This document shows positions 35,711 through 47,250 of a DNA stretch of 64,000 bases, piece after piece; position 1 is the first letter of the stretch; each line of letters starts with the position of its first letter. The position numbers and the translations under genes are program-made. Origin of the DNA: Amorphophallus konjac (Eukaryota > Streptophyta > Magnoliopsida > Alismatales > Araceae); assembly GCA_022559845.1 (NCBI GenBank), contig CM040128.1:173344413-173408412 (forward strand), given 5' to 3'. The notes below the pieces were generated by a model. That model ran no database searches. It was not told the origin of the DNA and saw only the letters and a program-made list of their open reading frames with translations.

Positions 35711-35718
35711 TATATATA
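35711..35718 (-). promoter_or_regulatory. TATA box of insertion C 3' LTR
   Basis: Minus-strand TATATATA in CTGCTA-TATATATATGTCTTC, the same context as in the solo LTR at 20378. Confidence 0.6.
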
Positions 35719-35899
35719 GCAGTAGCAGATTAGGGCGGCGTGTGTTCTCCACGATTCCCGCCCAAATGCTTCAGTCCACGTGGAGGCTCCTCTGCATCTC
35801 AGATCACGTGCCAGATGCCAGCCTCGTATTACGTGCCCACTCTACATAGGCTCCACGAACAGTACCTGTCACACAGTCATAAGAGAGTAATCAGAAGGA

Positions 35900-38170
35900 T
35901 GTACATACTTGCTGGGTAACTGAAGACCACAGTGTACAAACTTAGTGTGAAGGATAGAATGTATAGACTTTGAAGACTTAGCCAACGAGTGTATAGACTT
36001 GAACAGCTAGCCACGTGTGTATAGACTTGCTATGAAGAACAGTGATGTGTAGACTTGTGAAGCACAACTGTATGCTATGTATAGACTTCAATGTATAGAC
36101 TTCGATGAGCACAATGCATGAACAGGCCATAGCAAATGTCTAGACTTTGTGAGACGCAAAGGCTGTACAGACTTGAGTGAAGACAATGCAATGTATAGAC
36201 TTTGATGAACATATGAAATCTATGGACTTAATGACACAAGCGATGTAAGGACTTGGATGAGGCATTGCATGAGACGGTGGATGTATAGACTTGGGCTGTA
36301 CAGACTTTGAAAGCTTGAAGGCGATGTATAGACTTCAAGTGAAGACCATTGTATAGACTTCAACAATGCGAGCACAGTACGCTGTACAGACTTTGATGAG
36401 CATATGCAATGTATGGACATAACGACCCAACCGATGTATAGACTTAGAAATAGTAATGAAGCAAGTGTGTTCAATGTGAGAGAGTGTATAGACTTAGCCA
36501 ACTTGAAACACTGTACAGACTATGATGCACAAGCAATGCATAGACTTCGTGATGCCAACAGACAATGACTGTGTAGACTTGTTTTGAACAATGCACGCTG
36601 TGTAGACTTGTAATGCAAAGGCTGATGTATAGACTTGGTAGTCTGGGGGCGTCGACGCATCAAAGGAAGGGGTCGACGCATGATGCATGGATGTATGGAC
36701 TTGAAGATTCGAAGCCCCACAATGTTTAGACTTTAAGATGCATACGCCAAGGCTTGACACAGCGATGTATAGACTTAGGGGCATTTGCCAAGGCTGTACA
36801 GACTTCAGGCTGAACATGTGTGCTGTGAGCAATGTGTAGACTTGGTGAGCTACAAAGCACAATGTGTAGACTTGAAACGGGAAAGGGCTGTACAGACTTG
36901 AGCAATGCAAAGCCAATCGGATGTATAGACTTCATGATGAGTAGACATGCCAAAACAACTGAACCGTGTACAGACTTGAACAAGCAAAGTCTGTACAGAC
37001 TTGAAGATTCACGATGTATAGACTTTGGAAAGAGACTGGCTGTACAGACTTCAACATAGCTGCGATGTACAGGCTTTGACAAAGCAGCGTTGTACAGACT
37101 TGATGAAGCTTCAGATGAAAGAATGTATAGACTTCCCAAACGAATATACAGACTTCAGAAGATGAAGACTCTGTATAGACATGAAGAAGCTGAGTGAACA
37201 ATGTATAGGCTTTGAACTCTGTACAGACTTGAAGACCCTGAGCCAATGTGTAGACTTTGCCTTAGAAATGAATGTATAGACTTGAAACAGAAGTCAGGCA
37301 AGCGTTGTGTAGACTTGGCCAGAACGTAGGGAAAGGTATGAATGTATAGACTTGGCCAGAACGTAGGGAAGGCCGCCAATGTTCAGACTTGATCATCCAG
37401 CCGTGTATAGACTTTGTTTCGAACAACGTAGGTAAAAGATACAATGTATAGACTTTGCACAGGAGTGCCTAAAGCGATGTACAGACTTGGAGTGCCAAAA
37501 CCATTGTATAGACTTGGCATGCCGAAGCCATTGTATAGACTTGGCGAATGGCTTGAAACACAAGGACGATGCTCGCTGTACAGACTTGAGGTTTCAACAG
37601 AATGATGTACAGACTTGGAGAATGGCTTGAGACACATAAACGCTGCTCGCTGTACAGACTTGATCAAGGCAGCTGAACAATGTACCCACTTCCAATGTAT
37701 AGACTACTCATGAACAGTCCGATGTGCATACTTCCCTTCGATGCATCTACAGTGCAATGTATTGACTTTGAAGAATATGTACATGGCGCTGTACAGACTT
37801 TGAATGAAGAGCCCAATGTACAGACTTGAGCTATACAAGCTACAGTGCCGATGTATAGACTTTGGCTAGACAATGCTACAGGGCCGATGTGTAGACTTTG
37901 TGAATGTTCAGACTTAAATGCTCGACCAGTGTACAGACTTGCCACCGACCAATGTATGGACTTGAAAGGCTTGAACACGACGATGTGTAGACTTTGGCCA
38001 GAACGACGATGTGTAGACTTTGGCCAAATGCAGTGTGTAGACATGGAGATATGATGCATGAACAAAATGGCGTTGTACAGACTCTACCAGTGTGCAGACT
38101 TTGCCTAAATGTAGTGTGCATGCAGCAGTGTATATACTTGGGATCAAATGCAGTGTACAGTCTTAACTGA
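35900..38170. repeat. Dense TGTATAGACTT/TGTACAGACTT word array
   Basis: The 11-base word TGTATAGACTT or TGTACAGACTT, with variants TGTGTAGACTT and TGTATGGACTT, recurs dozens of times at 20-50 base intervals. Between words the sequence is mostly unique, so this is an interspersed word array and not a tandem satellite. One place (36985-37000) has the perfect palindrome AAGTCTGTACAGACTT. Confidence 0.93.
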
Positions 38171-38507
38171 TCGTGTGAACATGCAGCAGCCAATGTAGAC
38201 ATGCGAAACTTGAGGGGGGTCGACCCATCTAAGAGGGGGGGTCGACCCACTTCTGTCCAGATGTCAGACAGACATATTCACAAGCACACATTCACACACA
38301 CACGAACACATATGAATGCTTCATGCAACAGATGGACTGAACATCAAATATGAAATGCAGACATTCACATGCCAGTTATGAAATGCACCAATGCACGTTC
38401 GATGTAATAATACTCAAATAAGCAGTTCATTGAAACATTCACATATGCAACACAAACAGATGATGACTCATAGTGTTTGCTATCATCAAAATCATAGGGA
38501 CACAACA

Positions 38508-40691
38508 ATCTCCCCCTTTTTGATGATGGCAACACTATGAGTCATACTGACCTGATCAAATATTTCTCCCCCTTTGACTTCAGCAAAAAGACATTAGATG
38601 AAGAGGGAGGAATAATACAGCATAAGATGAGTGAATTAAAAGCTCCCCCTTTGACTAAGCTCCCCCTTAAAGGCAATTAGGTCCCCCTGAATAGAATAAT
38701 GATCAGAAGCGTTTTGAAGGTTGAAACCAATTGAGATGATGGGAGAAAATCAACAAAAGCACAGGGACACTTAAGAATGCTAACTGGATCTCCCCCTTTA
38801 TGAAAAAACACTCAGCATGACATGGAAGCTCCCCCTGATTAGATGGAGTGAAGGGAGTGATGAGCATCTATCAGCAAAGCACATGGGTATACAAGAGTTA
38901 CCACAGTCTGTAATTACAGTGAATAAATGAGGAAGCAAGATTTTCATTAGCACACCAAATTCATAAATCTTTGTAAACGAATTTCAGATTCTTCAGTTAT
39001 AATAGATTATGAATGAGTTTGAACTTATCATCATGATTAAAGAGTGATGTATTTAAAGTTCATCAGGAAAATTCATTACTCATATCTGAAACATCTTTTA
39101 ATAAAGATTAACCATCAACTCAGTTGTTATTCATGTTTAACCTCCTTCCAACTTACTCATTTAAATTCAATGACTCCTATGGAAGTTCCACAAGATACTA
39201 TTGAGATTTAAACAGAAATAAATGAGACTGAGCTTGTCTTTAGATTTTCAGAAATTTCTATTGAATCAGCACTCATTTTTCCTGAGCAAGTTTGGTTCAG
39301 TCAACACCTTTTTACATGAGGCACAACACTTCTCAGGTGAAGTGACCCAGTTACTCAGTGTGACAACCACATTGCCTCTGAAGGAGAACAGAGTTAGCAA
39401 TGGAGTATCTTTTTTCATGAGGAGACACCTTGATCAGAGGCCAGAATCCCCAGTTACTCAACACAACCATGCCATTGCTCTGCCAGATTTTCAAACATTT
39501 TGAAAAGAGAGTTAACTATGGCACTTCATGACATGGGCTTAATCCATTTCTTTGATAGAGAACCCAGTTTCTCTGTGACCACAGTCATTGCTCTTACTTT
39601 AAATTTTTAAGTTTTTTCAGATTTTGTAAACAATGCACAGTACACTGAAATGTTTAAGAACAATACTTTCTATATGTATCTTAACCAAAGAAAGCCATGT
39701 CGTTTAAAATTTTCAGATTTCAGAAGGTTTTGCATGAAGTTCATGAGACAACTGGTTAAGATTTATTAAGCAGAATGAATCAGATATTTTCAAGTCCTTT
39801 ACATCAAAACTTAAGAAATACATTAGACTTAAATCAATTTGATTTATCAAAACATTCTTAAGTCAGTATAATAGAAGATTCTTCTTTTCAGACTGTGTCT
39901 GATTTATGTCTAGGGTGTACTGACTAAAATCTTTCCTCATTCAGAAGAATCAATGATATTTTAGCAGATCGGTGGAGTCAACAAAGCATTTTTATCGAGA
40001 GAGCAGTTTGAAGTCAGCAGTAAAGATTAGAATTCAGACAGATTAGCTTGGATTAGACTTGACAAGCTATGAAGAAATGTGAGTGATAGGTACAAGCTAG
40101 CAGTTGAGCTCAAGGCAAACAGAATCAATAGCTAAGTCTGGAATACAGACAGATCAGCTATATCAGTGTAGACAGCAGAGAATTCAAGAGAACCACACAT
40201 TTGCCAAGAGAATGGATCAGATTGCTAGTAGGGGTTCAAGATATGAAGAAATGAACAAACAAGAATGCTCCCCCTGTCTAGATGCAATGAGACATTTCTT
40301 TTTAGATTTTTCAATGTAAGAAAATACAGTGCTACTAACTACATGAATGCATACAGCAAATGAGATTATCATGATATACAAGCATTAGTCAAACTCCCCC
40401 CTACAGAGTGCATGATATGCAATTAGGGCACTGAAACATAATTTTAAAATTTATGCTCATTCAGACTGTCATAAAAAGAACAAATCATGTATGAGGAGAG
40501 TTCAGAAAATTTGAATCTGACAATGCAGATGATGAATGAATATGCAAAGACGGATTTAACATGCTATTCAGTTATTCTAAGAACAAGAAGTGCAGAGAAT
40601 TTACCTGAAAGGGGCTTTATTAACTTGGGTGCCTTGGTTTAATTTACCCCTCTTTATTCCTCAGTCCAAGGCACACCTGCAAAGTATTTGA
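38508..40691. other. Non-coding 3' interior of insertion C with repeated PPT-like tracts
   Basis: No gene is seen over 2.2 kb. CTCCCCCTTT-type tracts (minus-strand AAAGGGGGAG) occur near 38509, 38565, 38641, 38660, 38682, 38791, 38829, 40267 and 40396, resembling extra polypurine tracts. The rest is AT-rich, with many TTCAGA words. Confidence 0.7.
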
Positions 40692-43293
40692 TCATCTTGA
40701 TCCTGCAGGGACCCAAGCAGCTTTGGGTCCTGCATTAGCCCTGACAGATGTTCTAAGCAAATTCATAGCAACAGGGTCATCATGATCCATCAGATAGCAA
40801 TTATCCATAGAGTGACCAAACTTCCCATAATATCTACATGAAGTGATTGGTTTCTGGTTTTTATGATGCATAGTAACAGCAGCATGAGATTTATAAACAT
40901 GATCATAATATTTTCTGTTATATGCATGAACAGTTTGGTTCTTATTCCTAACCAGCCAACATTCAGCAGATCTATGGCCTGGCTTCCCACAGTTATAGCA
41001 TGAAATCTTCACAAATGGTTTTGCAAGAAATTTGACAAAATGGGGTTTAACAGAATTCTTTTGAACATACCAACAGTCCTTGACTGTATGCCCATTTTTC
41101 CCACATTCAAAGCATCTGGTTTGCTTACTTTTAAAACCATTTTTACCCCAAGTGGATCTAAACCAGCACTCAGCAGCCCTGTGCCCGGGCTTATTACAGT
41201 TGAAGCACACAATGTGCTGACTAGAATTGTGTTCAGATCCATATGGACCATGAAAATGAATGGAAGATCTGGCATGCAGTTTATTGTCTTCTTTCATGAT
41301 AAAACATTCACTCATGAGATGACCATACTTACCACAATAATAACATGAAGCATCAGGCTTCCTAGTAGCATGGTTTCTACCAGAAAAATTTTTAGAATGT
41401 AATGTTCCACTAGTATGCTCATCCTTTAACATCAAACTGCAATCTTCCATTATATGTCCTACTTTCCCACAATAATAACATGACCCCTTTTTAATATGAG
41501 TGTGTGAGAGATCATGTGAATTATGTGCAGCCTTCCTTATAGCAACAGGAGTGTCTTTTTCCTTTTTCTGTGAATTTTCACCCTTTTTCTGTTTTGGAGT
41601 TTGTTCCACAGTTTTGGGTTTCACAGTGGATTTTTGTGCAGTAAATTGAAAAACAGAAGAACCAGCAGTTGTGGTTTGATCAGAAGCTTTTACAAACACA
41701 GTTGAAGCTTTAATGCTATTGATTTTTTTGTTTGTTGAACTGTAACCCAGCCCCTCTCTTTGAGAGTTATCACTCTTTCCCAGAAGCTTATTCAAATTGT
41801 CCTTTCCCTTGACAAATTTTGACAAGGAGTTTTTCAAATCTTGAATTTCAGAATTTAAGCCACAAATATTAGCTTCATATTTGGACAGATCTGTTTCACA
41901 GGAAATGACTTGTTGATGCAAGGCATCATTCAGACTTTTGAGTTTTTCAACTTCCTATTTTAATTTTATTTCATTGTCAGCTTCAGATAGGGACTTGTTA
42001 AGATCATCAATTTCTTGTTGAAGAGATGTGATAGTGAGCTCATAATTAGCGCATCTTCTCTTCACAGCAATTGACATTTCCACTCAACATTAGGTTGATG
42101 GTTTTCAGACTCTCAATTTCTTGTTCAGCATTCACCAACCTATCAGAATTATCCACGCTCACACACTTGCCTTTTTCCATTGTCATTAGCCTATCTGTCA
42201 GCTGGGTGTTTAGATGTTTTAGTTTGTTGATTTCCTCTTTCAACTTATTGTTCTGCTCTAGAAGTTCATCATCAAGCGCCCATTCATCTGAAGAAAACTG
42301 ACATTCATAAAACTTTTCTTGTTGTTTTTCAGATTGAAGTTTGTCAAGATTTTTCTAAATCTCTGAGTTTGTTACTCTATCAGCCTCTAATTTCTCAGAA
42401 ATCAATCTATTTTCTTTTTCAAGATTTATTGATTTGTGTTCAGATTCTTTGAGATGGTTTTTGAGTGTTTTATTTTCAGATTTCATGTTTTCCAATTCAG
42501 AGTTGACACACTCTAAATTTCTCACCAGTTCTTCAATTTGAACAACTTCATTGTTATGAGCCTTACCATTATCAGTTAAACTATGCTTCTCCTTTAGTTC
42601 AGCAATTTCGCAAACAAGCTCTTGATTTTCCTTTTTGTGTAAATCAAGTTGTTTCATAAGAGTTTATTTTTCAGATTTCAAATGATCTAAATCTGTACTA
42701 ATCGAATCAAAATCTGTTAACTGTCTTCTAAATATGTCATTTTCAATTTTCAGAATTTCAGGGGTTTCACCTCGAGATTTAGCATCTTCATGATTCTTCA
42801 ACTTCTTTTTCAGAGATTTATATCGTTTTCTCATTTTTTTGTAAGAGACAACCAAATCACTGTACGCTCTAATCCAATCATCTATATCATAATTTTCAAA
42901 TTTAGAAGATACCTCATCTTCGTCTTTTTCTTCATTTTCTTCTGATTCATCTTGATCACTGCCTTGGTTGCTCTTGTCAGCCATCAGGCAGCTGTCCTCA
43001 TTTCTCCTCTGAGCTAGCTTTAGCTGATCCAGAATGTCCTTAGCGGACCTGCAGTCATAAAAACAAGAGTATAGAGCCTTGTCAGTAGCTTCTTTCATTA
43101 GATTCAAGGCTCTCTGATTCTCTCCATGTTTTGATTTGTGACTATCAGTCCATTTGGACTCTTTCCTTGGTAATCTATGAGGACCTTGTGAAATTAACTT
43201 CCATAAATCCGGATCCATCAATTTCACATAGTTATGGAAACTGGTAACCCATGAGTTAAAATTGGAACCATTGAAAACTGGTGGAGACCCCAT
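40692..43293 (-). pseudogene. Gag-like protein of insertion C with six zinc knuckles, broken
   Basis: ATG at 43293 opens MGSPPVFNGSNFNSWVTSF, a copia UBN2-type capsid start. About residue 105 it jumps to an acidic linker (DQDESEENEEKDEDE), so most of the capsid core seems absent. Several hundred residues of Lys/Glu/Asn-rich coiled coil follow. The last third has five CCHC knuckles (CYYCGKVGHIMEDC, CYYCGKYGHLMSEC, CFNCNKPGHRAAEC, CFECGKNGHTVKDC, CYNCGKPGHRSAEC) and a sixth with Cys2 changed to Tyr (CRYYGKFGHSMDNC), between about 41481 and 40797. It ends AAWVPAGSR and a stop at 40692. Stops near 42664 (TAA), 42355 (TAG) and 41957 (TAG) and a frameshift near 42050 break it. It would bind element RNA. 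Confidence 0.85.
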
Positions 43294-43398
43294 TGATTAA
43301 ATCGGCAGGCAGATTAATGCAGCAGAGAGTAAATTCAGAAATGCACCAAAGACAACAGGATCCTCTGCAGATCGTTGGATCTAATCAGACAGAGAACC

Positions 43399-43410
43399 GC
43401 TCTGATACCA
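43399..43410 (-). other. Primer-binding site of insertion C (minus strand)
   Basis: GCTCTGATACCA on the plus strand is the complement of TGGTATCAGAGC, two bases from the LTR start at 43413. Confidence 0.92.
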
Positions 43411-43412
43411 AT

Positions 43413-46400
43413 TGTTGAGTAAGGTGCAATAGATTCAGAGGGGGGGTGAATGAATCTCCCCTTTCAAAATTAGCCTAAATTCAAACTTAAAACTCAGTTA
43501 TGCAGAATTAAAACAGTTGCAGCTATATTCTGAGAATACTAAGGATCATCTCGGCATGACAACTCATTAGAATTAGCCCTCACTCGATCCTATGCAAACA
43601 TCTAATACGCAGCAACTAAGTGAACATATAAGAAGATCAAACCACAAGGGACACCAGGATTTTTAGGTGGTTCGGTCAACAGACCTACGTCCACCCCTCA
43701 CTCCAAACCGGAGTGAGGCTTCCACTAGTAACACTAGCACAGCAGACTCAGTCTGCAACAAATGCTGCCACACAGCTTGACCAGGGAAACAACCTCCCCT
43801 CTTCCTCCCAACCGGAGGGAACCACTAGTGACACCAGTCACTAGCAAACCAGAGACGCAAGTCTCTCTTCCTTCAGACCAGGAGGGGACCTACAAGTAGC
43901 AACACTACCTGCACCCGGAGACCCAATTCTCCCTTCCTCTGAAGCTCAGAGGGAAGCACAAGTGACACTAAGTCACCTGCAAGCCAGAGGTCTCGGACCT
44001 CTCTTCCTCCACAAAGGAGGGAACAACTGATGACCCAAGGTCACCAGCAAACCGGAGAAACAAATCTCCCTTCTCCTGAAACCACAGGAGGAACCCGATC
44101 CCCAACAGGGCAATCGGAAGAACAAGGTAGAAGGAAAACAATAAAAGATAAAAATCACAGCGACATAAAGCTAGAGAAATGAAAAGCACAATGACAAACT
44201 GGGTTGGATCTGATCCAAGGTCCAGTGAACAATGAAGCTCCCTTCTTCTTCACAACCTCTCTATCTCACTGTCTCTCTTTCTTGTTCTTCTTCTGCTCTC
44301 TCGATATTGCTCTCAGCTTTCTCTATCTCTTCTTTCTCTTATGCACTTCTTCTCTTAGCTCTGGCTGCTTCTACTTCAGTCACTCTCTGCCTTCTCTCAC
44401 ATCTTTCTTCAGAGGAAGAAGACATATATATAGCAGCAGCAGATTAGGGCGGCGTGTGCTCTCCACGATTCCCGCCCAAATGCTTCAGTCCACGTGGAGG
44501 CTCCTCTGCATCTCGAATCATGTGCCAGATGCCAGCCTCGTATTATGTGCCCACTCTGCATAGGCTCCACGAATAGTACCTGTCACACAGTCATAAGAGA
44601 GTAATCAGAAGGATGTACATACTTGCTGGGTAACTGAAGACCACAGTGTACAGACTTAGTGTGAAGGATAGAATGTATAGACTTTGAAGACTTAGCCAAC
44701 GAGTGTATAGACTTGAACAGCTAGCCACGTGTGTATAGACTTGCTATGAAGAACAGCGATGTGTAGACTTGTGAAGCACAACTGTATGCTATGTATAGAC
44801 TTCAATGTATAGACTTCGATGAGCACAGTGCATGAACAGGCCATAGCAAATGTATAGACTTTGTGAGACGCAAAGGCTGTACATACTTGAGTGAAGACAA
44901 TGCAATGTATAGACTTTGATGAACATATGAAATGTATGGACTTAATGACGCAAGCGATGTAAGGACTTGGATGAGGCATTGCATGAGACGGTGGATGTAC
45001 AGACTTGGGCTGTACAGACTTTGAAAGCTTGAAGGCGATGTATAGACTTCAAGTGAAGACCATTGTATAGACTTCAACAATGCGAGCATAGTACGCTGTA
45101 CAGACTTTGATGAGCATATGCAATGTATGGACTTAACGACCCAACCAATGTATAGACTTAGAAACAGCAATGAAGCAAGTGTGTTCAATGCGAGAGAGTG
45201 TATAGACTTAGCCAACTTGAAACACTGTACAGACTATGATGCACAAGCAATGCATAGACTTCATGATGCCAACAGACAATGACTGTGTAGACTTGTTTTG
45301 AACAATGCACGCTGTGTAGACTTGCAATGCAAAGGCTGATGTATAGACTTGGTAGTCTGGGGGCGTCGACGCATCAAAGGAAGGGGTCGACGCATGATGC
45401 ATGGATGTATGGACTTGAAGATTCGAAGCCCCACAATGTTTAGACTTTAAAATGCATACGCCAAGGCTTGACACAGTGATGTATAGACTTAGGGGCATTT
45501 GCCAAGGCTGTACAGACTTCAGGCTGAACATGTGTGCTGTGAGCAATGTGTAGACTTGGTGAGCTACAAAGCACAATGTGTAGACTTGAAACGGGAAAGG
45601 GCTGTACAGACTTGAGCAATGCAAAGCCAATCGGATGTATAGACTTCATGATGAGTAGACATGCCAAAACAACTGAACCGTGTACAGACTTGAACAAGCA
45701 AAGTCTGTACAGACTTGAAGATTCACGATGTATAGACTTTGGCAAGAGAATGGCTGTACAGACTTCAACATAGCTGCGATGTACAGGCTTTGACAAAGCA
45801 GCGTTGTACAGACTTGATGAAGCTTCAGATGAAAGAATGTATAGACTTCCCAAACGAATATACAGACTTCAGAAGATGAAGACTCTGTATAGACATGAAG
45901 AAGCTGAGTGAACAATGTATAGGCTTTGAACTCTGTACAGACTTGAAGACCCTGATCCAATGTGTAGACTTTGCCTTAGAAACGAATGTATAGACTTGAA
46001 ACAGAAGTCAGGCAAGCATTGTGTAGACTTGGCCAGAACGTAGGGAAAGGTATGAATGTATAGACTTGGTCAGAACGTAGGGAAGGCCGCCAATGTTCAG
46101 ACTTGATCATCCAGCCGTGTATAGACTTTGTTTCGAACAACGTAGGTAAAAGATACAATGTATAGACTTTGCACAGGAGTGCCTGAAGCGATGTACAGAC
46201 TTGGAGTGCCAAAGCCATTGTATAGACTTGGCGTGCCGAAGCCATTGTATAGACTTGGCGAATGGCTTGAAACACAAGGACGATGCTCGCTGTACAGACT
46301 TGAGGTTTCAACAAAATGATGTACAGACTTGGAGAATGGCTTGAGACACATAAACGCTGCTCGCTGTACAGACTTGATCAAGGCAGCTGAACAATGTACC

Positions 46401-47245
46401 CACTTCCAATGTATAGACTACTCATGAACAGTCCGATGTGCATACTTCCCTTCGATGCATCTACAGTGCAATGTATTGACTTTGAAGAATATGTACATGG
46501 CGCTGTACAGACTTTGAATGAAGAGCCCAATGTACAGACTTGAGCTATGCAAGCTACAGTGCCGATGTATAGACTTTGGCTAGACAATGCTACAGGGCCG
46601 ATGTGTAGACTTTGTGAATGTTTAGACTTAAATGCTCGACCAGTGTACAGACTTGCCACCGACCAATGTATGGACTTGAAAGGCTTGAACACGACGATGT
46701 GTAGACTTTGGCCAGAACGACGATGTGTAGACTTTGGCCAAATGCAGTGTGTAGACATGGAGATATGATGCATGAACAGAATGGTATTGTACAGACTCTA
46801 CCAGTGTGCAGACTTTGCCTAAATGCAGTGTGCATGCAGCAGTGTATATACTTGGGATCAAATGCAGTGTACAGTCTTAACTGATCGTGTGAACATGCAG
46901 CAGCCAATGTAGACATGCGAAACTTGAGGGGGGTCGACCCATCTAAGAGGGGGGGTCGACCCACTTCTGTCCAGATGTCAGACAGACATATTCACAAGCA
47001 CACATTCACACACACACGAACACATATGAATGCTTCATGCAGTAGATAACATGACTGAACATCAAATATGAAATGCAGACATTCACATGCCAATTATGAA
47101 ATGCACCAATGCACACACCTTGTTCGATGTAATAATACTCAAATAAGTAGTTCATTGAAACATTCACATATGCAACACAAATATGCAACACAAACAGATG
47201 ATGACTCATAGTGTTTGCTATCATCAAAATCACAGGGACACAACA
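43413..47245 (-). repeat. 5' LTR of insertion C
   Basis: It is nearly identical to 34708-38507, including the TGTAYAGACTT array (44640-46870), the TATA box (minus strand, 44432-44425), the GTCGACGC pair (about 45365) and the GTCGACCC pair (about 46935). It differs by small indels, such as ten extra bases (GAAGATCAAA region) near 43631 and extra bases near 47110 and 47180. Confidence 0.92.
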
Positions 47246-47250
47246 GGATT

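Larger units (their letters stand above)
34708..38507 (-). repeat. 3' LTR of insertion C
   Basis: TGTTGAGTCAGG...GACACAACA. On the minus strand the order is LTR start, two GTCGACCC words (near 38218 and 38244), a dense TGTAYAGACTT array (38170-35930), a GTCGACGC pair (36650-36675), a TATA box (35718-35711), a purine-rich leader and GGAGG/CCTCC repeats. Many long frames (KSIH-, SLYI-, QVCT-rich) cover both strands but come only from the repeated word. Confidence 0.92.
34708..47245 (-). mobile_element. Insertion C: gag-only SIRE-like copia element
   Basis: The LTRs of 3800 (34708-38507) and 3833 bases (43413-47245) are unusually long. They show about 2% difference over the first 240 bases by eye, making this the youngest full element here. 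Minus orientation is fixed by the primer site at 43399-43410 and a polypurine tract AAAAAGGGGGAGAT next to the left LTR. The 4.9-kb interior encodes only a gag-like protein. It is a non-autonomous element that would need a SIRE partner. Confidence 0.9.

Noticed and set aside
36220..38250. Many 60-140 codon frames rich in KSIH, SLYI, VYTL and QVCT on both strands (also 44692-46964 and 18860-19228).
   Set aside because: They are produced by the repeated TGTAYAGACTT word read in different frames inside LTRs. They overlap each other, lack family resemblance and are not genes.
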